Positions 9,842-18,890 of a stretch of DNA of 64,000 bases are shown here, piece by piece. The position numbers and the translations under genes were made by a program. The DNA is taken from assembly GCA_050250665.1 (NCBI GenBank), contig JBFWOF010000006.1, positions 78,286 through 142,285 on the forward strand, written 5' to 3'. The stretch is from JADKFD01 sp050250665 (GTDB taxonomy: Bacteria > Pseudomonadota > Gammaproteobacteria > Xanthomonadales > SZUA-5). A model generated the notes under the pieces. The model was not told the origin of the DNA and did no database searches. It was given only the letters and a program-made list of their open reading frames with translations. How positions within the stretch are numbered: position 1 is the stretch's first letter; each line of letters begins with the position of its first letter.

Positions 9842-10030
9842 CGCACAGCCGCTGCGGGCAGGCCCGCCACAACTGACGGACTCAGCCGCGCCGAAGCGCT
9901 GCACCGTCTGGAGCACCATGGGCACAAGGTCTTGCCTGGAGCGCCATCGCCATCGATGTGGCGGCGCGTTGGTGCGCAGTTGCGCAGCCCGCTGATCTAT
10001 ATCCTGATCGCCCCGGCCGCGACAGCAGCC
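9842..10030 (+). pseudogene. N-terminal remnant of a cation-transporting P-type ATPase
   Basis: One + frame reads TDGLSRAEALHRLEHHGHKV, then MWRRVGAQLRSPLIYILIAPA. This is the usual beginning of P2-type cation ATPases (Cation_ATPase_N: GLSxxEAxxRLxxxGxN … QFxSPLIYILLxAA). The frame is then lost in unrelated sequence, and the phosphorylation motif DKTGT is nowhere in the window. So only about 50–60 codons of the gene remain. Confidence 0.6.
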
Positions 10031-10191
10031 ACTCAACAGGTTCGCCGCGGCGGATGTGGAAACTGGCAGGTTGGATTTCGCCACGCGGCTCAGACTGCAC
10101 CCTGCACCCTGTTGCTGTTGAGCCCGCGTTGCTGCGGTCGACATCAAGCTCCAGTCTTGAATGCGGCAACGGGCCAGGTCGAGAATGTCGC

Positions 10192-10749
10192 ATGGCAGAA
10201 GGACCCGTCACTCAGCTGCTCAAAGCCCGCGCTGCCGGCGATTCGTCGGCGGAGGGCCGGCTGGTCAGCCTGATCTATGCGGAACTGCACCAGTTGGCCG
10301 AACGGCAGATGCGTGGCGAGCGTAACGGGCACACCCTGACTCCAACAGCATTGATACACGAGGCCTGGCTGCGCCTGGGCGCGAACGATGCCGAGGTGGC
10401 TCAGGACCGACGCCAGTTCTACGCGCTGGCGGCGCGACGCATGCGCCAGGTGCTGATTGATCACGCCCGCCGTCGCGACGCCGACAAACGCGGCGGCGGA
10501 GCGGTAGCGATCACGCTGTCCCGAGCCGAGGGCGAACCCGTCGCCGACCGGGGTATTGATGCGCTGGCTCTGGAGCAGGCACTTGCGCAACTGGAGGCCA
10601 TGAATGAGCGCATGGCAAGGGTGGTGGAACTGCGCTACTACGCGGATCTGGAAATGTCCGAAATCGCCGCGCTGCTGGGGATCTCCAGGGCGACGGCGCA
10701 GCGCGACTGGGAGGTCGCTCGCGCCTTCCTGCACACGCAGCTGCGCTGA
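10192..10749 (+). CDS. ECF sigma factor (Sigma70_ECF, TIGR02999-like)
   Basis: 185 residues. Region 2 is visible in TALIHEAWLRLG and FYALAARRMRQVLIDHARRR; region 4 in VVELRYYADLEMSEIAALLG and ISRATAQRDWEVARAFL (helix-turn-helix). This is the family of ECF factors typically encoded next to Ser/Thr kinases in Xanthomonadales and Planctomycetes. No anti-sigma factor is seen. The stop codon overlaps the start of the kinase gene by one base (TGATG), so the two are translationally coupled, and the kinase may control the sigma factor. ATG 10192 starts at the conserved AEGPVTQLLKARAAGD. The ribosome-binding site is weak, and longer in-frame starts would only add residues unlike the family. Confidence 0.9.
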   Translation: MAEGPVTQLLKARAAGDSSAEGRLVSLIYAELHQLAERQMRGERNGHTLTPTALIHEAWLRLGANDAEVAQDRRQFYALAARRMRQVLIDHARRRDADKRGGGAVAITLSRAEGEPVADRGIDALALEQALAQLEAMNERMARVVELRYYADLEMSEIAALLGISRATAQRDWEVARAFLHTQLR

Positions 10750-13031
10750 TGGATGCGCGTGCGCTGGGTTTGCTTGGCCAGGCACTCACGCTGCCGCCAC
10801 CGGCACGGGAGAACTTCCTGCGCGAGGCGGCTGGCGATGAGCCGAGTCTGCTCGACGACGCGCTGGCCTTGCTGCAGGCTCACGCTGAAAGCGCCGGCTT
10901 GCTTGAGTCGCCCAGACTTCCGGACCACATTGGTTCCTGGCGAGTGCTGGAGCGTCTGGGCGCGGGCGGGATGGGTGAAGTCTTCCGTGTCGAACGCGAC
11001 GACGCCGGCTACAGACAACAAGCGGCACTGAAGCTCACGGCACGCGGATGGGCCGGCCCTGAGGCCATGGCACGCTTCCATGCCGAGCGAGCGTTCCTGG
11101 CAAGACTGGAGCACCCGAACGTCGCCCGCATCATTGATGGCGGGATGGCCCCGGACGGTCGACCCTGGGTGGCGATGGAGTACGTCGCCGGCGAACCGAT
11201 CGATCGCTGGTGCGCGCTGCGACAATTGTCGATCCGCCAACGCATCCAGCTGTTCCTGCAGGTGCTCGGGGCGGTCGAGGCTGCGCATCGGGCGCTGATA
11301 CTCCACCGTGATCTCAAGCCCGCCAACATCATGGTGACCGCCGAAGGTCGAGCCAAGCTTCTGGATTTCGGCATCGCCAAGAGCCTGGCCGACGAAGGCG
11401 GGCTTACCGCAACCGGAATGGCGCCATTGACCCCGCAGTACGCGAGTCCGGAGCAACTGGCCGGCAAGCCACTGACCACCGCATCGGATGTGTATTCGCT
11501 GGGTCTGGTGCTCTACCTGCTGCTCACCGGCAGGGTACCCCACGAGTCCGGAGGGCGCTCTCCCGCCGAGATCGAGGCCCAGCTCAGAACCAGCGCACCG
11601 ACACGGCCCAGCGCGGTACTCGATTCAGCGGCATTGGCGCTATCGCCGCGCGAGGCTCTGTCCTGGCGGCGTCAGCTCGAGGGCGATCTGGATCGAGTGC
11701 TGCTGAAGGCGCTGGCGGTAGACGTCGAGCGCCGTTATGCCAGCGCCGCCGAGTACGCGGCGGACCTGGAGCGCTGGCTGGATCTGAGGCCGGTCGCGGC
11801 GCGGCAGGGGGATCGCGGCTATCGCTGGCGCCTGTTCCTTCGCCGCAACCGTTTGCCGGTGATTGCGGCCACTGCCGCCGGGCTGGCGCTGGCCTTCGGT
11901 CTGGCCATCGCCGCCCAGCAGGCGGTGGTCGCACGGGCTGAGGCCGCCCGCGCCGCCAGTGCCAATGATTTTCTGCTGCGCCTGATCGCCGATGCCGATC
12001 CGGTGGCCAGTGGCCGCGAGCCCAGCCTCAAGGAAGCGCTGGACCAGGCGGTTGCCCGCATTCCCGAGCACTTTGCCGAGCAGCCGGAAAGCGAGGCGGA
12101 TGTGCGCCTGGGTATTGGTCGCGCCTATACCAACCTGATGCAACTTGGGGCTGCCGCCGAGCAGTTCGAGCGCGTGCTGGCACTGCGCAAGCCGGGAACC
12201 CGCGGATACGCTGACGTACTGCAGGGCCAAGCCCTGCTCGACTGGACGCGAGGCCGAACTGACAGCGCCGAGCGCAACTATCGCGCGGCGCTGGCCATCT
12301 ATTCGGCTGACCCTGCGCTGCGCCGGGAGGCAGGCGCGGTCCGCAATGATCTGGCCGCGCTGATGAGTGACATCGGCCATTATGGAGAAGCCATCGCCTT
12401 TGCCGAAGCGGCGGTGGCCGATGCCCGCTCACTGGCGCTCGAAGCCGGCGCACTCGGTGCGCGCCTGGAAAACCTCGGCAGCGCTCTGCAGGGGGCCGGA
12501 CGCCTGGAAGAGGCCGATCAGGTCTATCGCGAAGCGATCGCCGCGCTGAAGCAGGCATTGCCGCAGCGGACAGTGGCGCTGGCCGTCGCCCTTAACAACT
12601 ACGCGCTGGTGCACCGTGATGCCGGGCGTGCGGCCGAGGCGCTGGCCTTGTTCGACGAGTCGGTCAGGGTACGCGAACAAGCCTTCGGTCCTGATCACGC
12701 TGAGCTCGCCGGTCCATTGACCAACGCGGCGCGGATGCGGCTGCAGCTCGGTGATCCAGACGGGGCCGCCCGCGATATCGCCAGGGCCCTGACCCTGGCC
12801 GAACGCGCCTATGCCCCGGACTATGTCGGCCGCGGACATGTGGCGCTGGCCGCCGCCGAGATCGCCGCGGCGCGAGGGCAGTCCACAGAGGCTGTCCGCC
12901 AGGCAACCACAGCGATGGCGGTGTTCGAACGCGCGGACGATGCCGATCCCGCCTGGCTCGAACGTGCGCGGGCCGTCCTCGCCAGGTTCAGGCCGGTCGA
13001 TGAGACACCGGGACGCGATCCTGCGCCTTGA
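10749..13031 (+). CDS. Membrane Ser/Thr protein kinase with extracytoplasmic TPR domain
   Basis: 760 residues. A Hanks-type kinase domain spans about residues 59–330: glycine loop LGAGGMGEVF, HRDLKPANIMV, DFGIAK, and the activation-segment end TPQYASPEQL. All catalytic residues are present. One transmembrane helix follows around residues 367–385 (VIAATAAGLALAFGLAIAA), and then tetratricopeptide repeats up to about residue 730. The family phosphorylates proteins on Ser/Thr. The TPR part probably faces the periplasm and senses or binds partners. The gene overlaps the upstream ECF sigma gene by one base and is followed after 42 bases by a secreted protein gene, which suggests a signalling operon with an exported output. 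Confidence 0.9.
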   Translation: MDARALGLLGQALTLPPPARENFLREAAGDEPSLLDDALALLQAHAESAGLLESPRLPDHIGSWRVLERLGAGGMGEVFRVERDDAGYRQQAALKLTARGWAGPEAMARFHAERAFLARLEHPNVARIIDGGMAPDGRPWVAMEYVAGEPIDRWCALRQLSIRQRIQLFLQVLGAVEAAHRALILHRDLKPANIMVTAEGRAKLLDFGIAKSLADEGGLTATGMAPLTPQYASPEQLAGKPLTTASDVYSLGLVLYLLLTGRVPHESGGRSPAEIEAQLRTSAPTRPSAVLDSAALALSPREALSWRRQLEGDLDRVLLKALAVDVERRYASAAEYAADLERWLDLRPVAARQGDRGYRWRLFLRRNRLPVIAATAAGLALAFGLAIAAQQAVVARAEAARAASANDFLLRLIADADPVASGREPSLKEALDQAVARIPEHFAEQPESEADVRLGIGRAYTNLMQLGAAAEQFERVLALRKPGTRGYADVLQGQALLDWTRGRTDSAERNYRAALAIYSADPALRREAGAVRNDLAALMSDIGHYGEAIAFAEAAVADARSLALEAGALGARLENLGSALQGAGRLEEADQVYREAIAALKQALPQRTVALAVALNNYALVHRDAGRAAEALALFDESVRVREQAFGPDHAELAGPLTNAARMRLQLGDPDGAARDIARALTLAERAYAPDYVGRGHVALAAAEIAAARGQSTEAVRQATTAMAVFERADDADPAWLERARAVLARFRPVDETPGRDPAP

Positions 13032-13073
13032 GGGTCAAGACGCGGCCCCTCGCCCGCGCCCAGGAGCTCTCCC

Positions 13074-15191
13074 ATGCTGTCGCTGCTCTCTTCAGACGCG
13101 CGCCGAAGCGGCGCGAAATCCGCTTCGCTGTTGCTCGCCCTGGCCCTGCTCATGCCGAGCGCCGAGGCCAGCACGACCGGAGCAGGTGGCGTGGCCTTCT
13201 GGGCCACTGAAGTCAACGACTCCTGGTTCAACCCCTTCCGCTGGGGCGGCATCCTGCCCTGGCAGGGCGGCGTTCCAGACCAGAGTGTCAGCTGTCGAAT
13301 CGAGCTGGCGGTGCAGGTCGACGTGCTCGGACAGGGTCAGGCGGCATCATGCCTGCATCTGCAGTTCAACCACGTCGGTGCGGTGGTGCGCGTGGCCGGC
13401 TCCTCCATGCGCGCCGAGCTTAACGTGCACGGGACGCAAATGGACAACAACGCCCTGATCCTGATCGGCGGCCAGGACGCGCTGCAGGACTCCAGCCTGA
13501 TCATCCACAACAACACCAACGCCAACGGCGCCAATGGGCGGATCCGCCTGTCCGCGCCGCCGAATCACGGCGCCTTCCTCACGCCGATCTCCAACCTGGG
13601 CTGGCTGCTGGTGAACTGGCCCAGCCACACCATTGAAGGCAATGGCACGATCCGCGTGCGACTGCAGAACGACGGCCTGGTCGACGCCAATGTGGCCGGG
13701 CGTGCGCTGACCTTCGAGAGCACCCACAACATCGACAATCATGGCCTGGTGCGCGCGCGTGACGGCGGCTCGCTGGTGCTCTCGATGGGCAATGGCAACC
13801 ACGGCTTCCGCCAGTTCGGCGCGGGCCGAATCGTGATCGAGAACGGGTCCGCATTGGCCCTGATCGGCGCCGGCAGCGAGGGTTTGCGCGGCGGGCGACT
13901 GCAGACCATCGGCAGTGGCCTGGCCACAGTGTTCAGCCAGGGATTCCCGATCGAGGATGTGTGGCTCGAAACGGGTACACGGCTGACCTTTTCCGGCAAT
14001 GCCGGCATTTTCGTCGGCCCGCTCGGTCTGCAGAACGATGGCCTGATCTACACCGGCCCGAGCGGCTTCGTCACCTCGCGCTTTGGCGATAGCACGACCA
14101 TGACCGGGAGCGGTCGACTCCAGCTCGAAGGCGGCGCGCTGGCAGCGCTGTTCGGTGGCGGCGGGCAGGCGATGGTGAACGCCCCGGGCCATACCATCGG
14201 CGGCTTCGGCACCATCGCCCTGGCGCTGACCAACCTCGGCACCGTGCTGGCCGATCGCAACGGTCTGACCAGCGGCCCCGGGCAGTTGACCCTGCAGACC
14301 TCGGCGCAGATCAACGAGGGCACCATGGTGGCCCGAAACGGCGGCACCCTCAGCCTGCAGGCTCCCACCCTGACCCAGGGCCCGCTCGGGGTGGTGCGTG
14401 CCGAACAGGACTCGGCCTTGGTGCTCGAGGGCAGCACCATTGTCAGCGGTGGCACGCTGGCGACCAGCGGCAATGGCGTGATCTATCCGAACACTTCGAG
14501 CGCGCGCCTGGAGAACCTCTCGCTCGGCAACGGCACCAACCTCATCGTGCCCTGCTCACGCGAGCTGACCCTTGCCGGCACCATCAACAACCGTGGCACG
14601 ATCACGCTGGACAACGCGGGCTGCGGCCCGAACTTTGCCGTTCTGCGCGGTGCCGGGCCGACCTCGCTGGCCCACAACGGTGAGGTTCGCCTGCGCGCGG
14701 ACAGCCCCTCTGTCAACGTCACGCTGGAGGGTTCCGCAGGCCTGTTGACCTTGGGACCGGGTCAGGTGCTGACCGGATCGGGCCGTGTTCTGGGTGCGGT
14801 GCGGGTGGACGGCGTGATCGCACCTGACCAGCCCTGGACACCGGCAGGGCCGATCGGGACGCTGAACGTGTCGGGAGGTGCCACGCTCACCCTGGGCAAT
14901 ACTGCAACTACACTGTTCGGGCTGGCGAGCCCCTCCAGCTTCGATCGCATCGGCGGCAACGGCACGATTCAGCTGGGCGGACGATTGGCCATCGAAGCTG
15001 TCGGTGGCTATCTGCCAACCCCGGGCTCCAGTTTTGATCTGGTCGTCGGCGCCGCCGTCTCGGGCCAGTTCCAGAGCGTGGAATTTCCGCCCGAGTACAA
15101 CCAACTCGACGCGCGCGTCCAGGTACTGGCTGATCGGGCACGCCTCGACATCATCGCACCCATGTTCGTCGATGGATTCGAGCAGCCCTGA
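13074..15191 (+). CDS. Secreted repeat-rich (beta-helix-like) protein with GFE tail
   Basis: 705 residues with a signal peptide (SASLLLALALLMPSAEAS). The body is made of short irregular repeats such as TMTGSGRLQLEGGAL, INEGTMVARNGGTLSL and LVLEGSTIVSGGTL, resembling the right-handed beta-helix stalk of autotransporters and haemagglutinins, but no beta-barrel translocator follows. It ends MFVDGFEQP, the same kind of tail as the LamG protein at 5921. AGGAG lies upstream of ATG 13074. Because it follows the sigma factor/kinase pair directly in the same direction, it may be made and secreted under their control; this is inference. Confidence 0.75.
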   Translation: MLSLLSSDARRSGAKSASLLLALALLMPSAEASTTGAGGVAFWATEVNDSWFNPFRWGGILPWQGGVPDQSVSCRIELAVQVDVLGQGQAASCLHLQFNHVGAVVRVAGSSMRAELNVHGTQMDNNALILIGGQDALQDSSLIIHNNTNANGANGRIRLSAPPNHGAFLTPISNLGWLLVNWPSHTIEGNGTIRVRLQNDGLVDANVAGRALTFESTHNIDNHGLVRARDGGSLVLSMGNGNHGFRQFGAGRIVIENGSALALIGAGSEGLRGGRLQTIGSGLATVFSQGFPIEDVWLETGTRLTFSGNAGIFVGPLGLQNDGLIYTGPSGFVTSRFGDSTTMTGSGRLQLEGGALAALFGGGGQAMVNAPGHTIGGFGTIALALTNLGTVLADRNGLTSGPGQLTLQTSAQINEGTMVARNGGTLSLQAPTLTQGPLGVVRAEQDSALVLEGSTIVSGGTLATSGNGVIYPNTSSARLENLSLGNGTNLIVPCSRELTLAGTINNRGTITLDNAGCGPNFAVLRGAGPTSLAHNGEVRLRADSPSVNVTLEGSAGLLTLGPGQVLTGSGRVLGAVRVDGVIAPDQPWTPAGPIGTLNVSGGATLTLGNTATTLFGLASPSSFDRIGGNGTIQLGGRLAIEAVGGYLPTPGSSFDLVVGAAVSGQFQSVEFPPEYNQLDARVQVLADRARLDIIAPMFVDGFEQP

Positions 15192-15438
15192 GACCGTCTG
15201 GTTGATGCCCAGGAGTTTCCGCCAGCGCCCCTTGTCCAAGAGCGAGAACGAACTCGCGCCTCCCGGCACTGCCACATCGATCGGCGGCCGCTTCGGCATC
15301 GTCCACGGCGGCCCCGCCTCAATCCCGGGCACATGGACGTCGAAACCACCGACCACACCTGGTAGCGGCTGGTGCTGGCGAACATCAACGGCCCCGTTCC
15401 GATTGCCTGAGCCCAGAGCACGGCCGCACAATCTGCTC

Positions 15439-16626
15439 ATGAGCGCAGGCTACCGTCGCCGCCACATCCAGCCGCTGTACCCGGAAATTCCGGAATCGGT
15501 CTGCGATTGCGAGTTGCTGCCCCAGGACCATTGCATTCAGCCTGAGGAGCTGGTTCACACCGAGCTGCTGACCAGTGCCCAGCTGGACGCGCCCGTGGAT
15601 GAAGGCAGGGGCCACGTCTGCTACCAGAGCGCGCACCGGCGATGTCCGATGTGCGGACAAGAATGGTGGCTGTATGGCCGCGAGCGCAGCGACCTCACCT
15701 ATGCCCGCGACGACGAGTCGCAACCAGTGGGCTCGGTCAGCTACGTTGTCGGTCAGGCCGTGCGCTGTGCAGACGCCGATGAGGCGGCGATGCTGGATGC
15801 CTGGCTGCCACGCTATCTCGATGCACTGGCGCGCCGCGATCGCTTGTACTCGCTATACGGCGAATGTATGCACGCGCTATCGAACGATGCCCTGCGCGCG
15901 GCCATCGTGATTTGCGTGGAACTGAGCGAGTGCAGCGCGGCGACGCGGATGTTGGGAGAAACCAGCGCGCGCGCTTGCAAGATGGCTGCAGCGGTGCGCC
16001 GCGATCTTACGCCTCAGATGTGGCACTGCGTGACCCGGCTGGAAGCCCGGGCAGACGATGAAGCGACCTGGCAGCTGCTGCTCGCCTGCCAGCGCACCTG
16101 CGCCGAGGCGCGCCTGAGCGACCCGGCCCGCGAGATGCGCGACTGGACCATCGAAGAGTGGTGGACCCCGGCACTGGCCGGATTGCGCCAGTACCAGTTC
16201 GAGATACATGCCTTGCGCGATGCCGCGCAGGGCAAGGCGCTGGGCAGTCCCCAGCACAGCGCGCTGCGTGCCTGCGAAGATGCCATCGCCAGTTGCTGGG
16301 AGCGGCATCTAGAGACTGTGCATTGGCCACACCCCGAAGTCGCTTTCATGGCCCTGGTGGAACACGCCCTGTCACTGCGGCCAATGGTGGTCGCACGCGA
16401 CCTGGCGTCGTGGACGCACCCGGATCGGATCGGGCGCGAGCTGCGGGCGCTGCTCGATGGCCACCAGATCAAACCAGGCCGACAGGTGGCCGTGCCGCCA
16501 TGGCTCGCCGCCCGCACCGGCTTGCCCGATGCTCGTGAGCGCCATGAAAAGCGGGCAGCGGCCAATTACTGGTTACCGATCCGGCGCGCGCGGCGCGCGG
16601 CCGAGTACCGTGCACGGGGAGCCTGA
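15439..16626 (+). CDS. Unknown protein with N-terminal cysteine clusters
   Basis: 395 residues; I do not recognise the family. The N-terminal 80 residues carry CDCE … HC … VCYQSAHRRCPMCGQEWW, which could bind zinc. The remainder is helical and rich in Arg, Glu and Ala, with no signal peptide or membrane segment, so it is likely cytoplasmic. A much longer in-frame extension upstream overlaps the preceding secreted-protein gene in another frame and is not coding. ATG 15439 is the first start after that gene. The next gene begins 3 bases after its stop, so the two form an operon. Confidence 0.65.
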   Translation: MSAGYRRRHIQPLYPEIPESVCDCELLPQDHCIQPEELVHTELLTSAQLDAPVDEGRGHVCYQSAHRRCPMCGQEWWLYGRERSDLTYARDDESQPVGSVSYVVGQAVRCADADEAAMLDAWLPRYLDALARRDRLYSLYGECMHALSNDALRAAIVICVELSECSAATRMLGETSARACKMAAAVRRDLTPQMWHCVTRLEARADDEATWQLLLACQRTCAEARLSDPAREMRDWTIEEWWTPALAGLRQYQFEIHALRDAAQGKALGSPQHSALRACEDAIASCWERHLETVHWPHPEVAFMALVEHALSLRPMVVARDLASWTHPDRIGRELRALLDGHQIKPGRQVAVPPWLAARTGLPDARERHEKRAAANYWLPIRRARRAAEYRARGA

Positions 16627-16629
16627 ATC

Positions 16630-17001
16630 ATGATCCTCGGCAAGCCCAAGGGGCTCTGCTACGTCAGCTATGTGTCGGAAACCCTGATTCACCTCGAAGG
16701 CGCCAACCGCCACTGGCGCGCCTACCTTCGGGCAGCGGGCCTGCCGGTCTCCTGGTGGCTTGGGGGCCTGAGCTATCCGCGCCGCCACCCCGGGGACGAA
16801 TCTGGCTGTGAAGCAGCCATGGTTGCCTTGGCGCGCCTGGGCGTCTGTTTCGCCGAGGACTACAAGCAGGGCATGGCCCCAGCCGACATCATGCGTGACC
16901 TGCTCGACAGAGGCGTGCTGCGTGAGCCCTTTGTGGCGATCAGCTGGAATGACCAGGGTGGCGGCCGCAAACGCGTGGTGTACACGCCAGACTCGGACTG
17001 A
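16630..17001 (+). CDS. Small unknown protein, partner of the upstream gene
   Basis: 123 residues, not recognised. It begins MILGKPKGLCYVSYVSETLI and includes GLPVSWWLGGLSYPRRHPGD. It ends with a basic VYTPDSD tail. No signal peptide or transmembrane segment. The 3-base gap to the upstream gene's stop indicates a single transcript and probably a joint function. Confidence 0.6.
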   Translation: MILGKPKGLCYVSYVSETLIHLEGANRHWRAYLRAAGLPVSWWLGGLSYPRRHPGDESGCEAAMVALARLGVCFAEDYKQGMAPADIMRDLLDRGVLREPFVAISWNDQGGGRKRVVYTPDSD

Positions 17002-17086
17002 TCGGCCTCCGAGTCCCCCGGGCGCAAGCCTTTGGACTGGATGCACAACCTGTAGTCCCGGCAGCCAGGATCCGCCCTGGCGGGTG

Positions 17087-18661
17087 TCAGGTGGGGACCG
17101 CGCCGAGCGCCTGCAATCTGGCGAATGCGCGGCTGACATCGCCCTGATCAGAATCCAGTCTCGCCAGCAAATCCCGATAGCACTGAATGGCCTGCTCGCG
17201 TCGCCCGAGCTTTTCCTCGATGACGCCCAAGCCCCAGCGTGCCGCGCTGTAGCCGGGATCCAGCGCCAGGCAACGCACGAAACACTCACGCGCATCAGCC
17301 ACGCGGCCGAGATCGTTGAGGCACTGACCGACGTCCTTGAGATAGTGCAGGCGCATCGGCTGCAAGCGCGCGGCTGCTTCAAACAGCGGCAGAGCCTGAT
17401 CGAAGCGGCGATTGCGCGCGTGTTCGATGGCCTGCGCGTAGTGCCTGGCGGCCTCGTCCGTGGCGTCGGCAGGCGCTGTCGGGTTCGGCGCAGATGCGGC
17501 TTCCCATTGCTTCAGCCGCGAGCGCGCGGCGAGGTCGAGTTCGGCTGTCCGGCCGGGTATCGGATTGGACAGCAGCTGCGACAGCCGTGCTCTGGCAGCG
17601 GCGACTTGTCCCTGTTCGGCCAATGCCTGAGCCAGTCCCATCGCGATCTCGGCATCTACCGCACCGAGCTGTTCCAGACGTCCAAGAGCCGTTTGCGCCT
17701 GCTCCCAGCGCCCCATCCGCAGCAGCACGAAGGCGCGCCGTCGCAGCAGCCTGATCTCACCGGGCTGACGCATCAGCGCCAGATCCAGCGTGCCGAGTGC
17801 CTCGTCGAAGCGCCCGGCCTGGGCCAATACACTGGCCCGCAGATCGGGCGCGGAAACATCCTGAGGCTGCAGCCGACGCCAGATTTCGATCTCGTTCAGG
17901 CATTCGTCGATGGCGCCGCTCTGCGCCAGCGCCATGGCCAGATCCCTGCGCACTTCATGCTGATTGGGCTGCTGGGCCAGCACCTGGCGCAGACACCGCG
18001 CGGCGTTGCTGTAGTGACCGCGCTCGGCGTGCTCGCGAGCCTGTTGCAGCAGCATCGGCACATCGACCGGCGCCGCCGGGGCAACTGGGGGCGATGGCCG
18101 CGCGGGAGCGATTTCCGCGCGCGCACCTTGCCGCGGCACACGCCATGGCGGCAGCGTGCGACCGGTGAGCGCCGTGTACAGGGAGGCCATCCCGACCGAT
18201 GCGCCATCGCGGAAGCGGACGCCGATCTGGGCAAAGGTGTTGATGCGACGTCCCTGGGCGTCGACGACACGCGCGGCAATGACCACTTCCGGATGCGCGG
18301 GATTCATTTCCCAGACTGCCGGCAGCGCCCGACACAACACCTCGCCCAGATAGGCACCCAGATCGATCACGATGGGCATTTTCGCAGCGGAGGGCTGCCA
18401 GTCTTGCCGCCCCGGCGCCTCGCCCGATTCGCCCCACATCTCGGAGACCAGAGCATCCATCCTGGCCAGACTGGATACCGAAAAGTCCAGCGCTTCAGGA
18501 AATGCCCCGAAGAAGGGCCCCTCAAGTTCGCGCTGCGCGAATGCCCTGGCGTGGCGACTGGCCGCCGTCTCCGGCGCTTGAATCGATTTCCCGCAGCGCA
18601 TGCAATACGGAGCCTGCGGACGGTTGTTGGCGCCACATGCTGAACACCGGATCACCTCCAT
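17087..18661 (-). CDS. Zinc-ribbon and TPR repeat protein
   Basis: 524 residues. The N-terminus holds a zinc ribbon, IRCSACGANNRPQAPYCMRCG (two CxxC knuckles). A central region of about 180 residues (MPIVIDLGAYLGEVLCRALP) has no domain I can name, and tetratricopeptide repeats cover about residues 215–510. The start at ATG 18661 has GGAGG 6 bases upstream, so the seven codons before it are left out. The combination suggests a cytoplasmic scaffold or assembly factor. It converges with the unknown gene pair ending at 17001. Confidence 0.75.
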   Translation of the reverse strand: MEVIRCSACGANNRPQAPYCMRCGKSIQAPETAASRHARAFAQRELEGPFFGAFPEALDFSVSSLARMDALVSEMWGESGEAPGRQDWQPSAAKMPIVIDLGAYLGEVLCRALPAVWEMNPAHPEVVIAARVVDAQGRRINTFAQIGVRFRDGASVGMASLYTALTGRTLPPWRVPRQGARAEIAPARPSPPVAPAAPVDVPMLLQQAREHAERGHYSNAARCLRQVLAQQPNQHEVRRDLAMALAQSGAIDECLNEIEIWRRLQPQDVSAPDLRASVLAQAGRFDEALGTLDLALMRQPGEIRLLRRRAFVLLRMGRWEQAQTALGRLEQLGAVDAEIAMGLAQALAEQGQVAAARARLSQLLSNPIPGRTAELDLAARSRLKQWEAASAPNPTAPADATDEAARHYAQAIEHARNRRFDQALPLFEAAARLQPMRLHYLKDVGQCLNDLGRVADARECFVRCLALDPGYSAARWGLGVIEEKLGRREQAIQCYRDLLARLDSDQGDVSRAFARLQALGAVPT

Positions 18662-18890
18662 CGATGACCTCCGCCGGCACACTCGACACCCGTGATGCTG
18701 CGCTGATCAGCGCCCGGCAACAAGATCGCCCGAGGCGGGACGAAGCGACGGTTTCAAGTGCAGCGCCTTTGCACCTTGCTCACGGTGTCGCGCCAGGGCT
18801 TCCATGCATCAGCGGGATACGCGCGGCAGGTCAGACCAGGGCCGTGCCGATCTCGGATGCCGATGGACGCCATCGATTCTCCGTCGCCCG

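Noticed and set aside
14878..15438. Open frame extending the 15439 gene about 187 codons upstream
   Set aside because: It overlaps the coding frame of the secreted protein ending at 15191 and its translation has no domain; the overlap is a GC-rich shadow.
16808..18643. 611-codon + strand open frame across the zinc-ribbon/TPR gene
   Set aside because: No domain, and it overlaps the small unknown gene and the reverse-strand gene with a GGAGG start.
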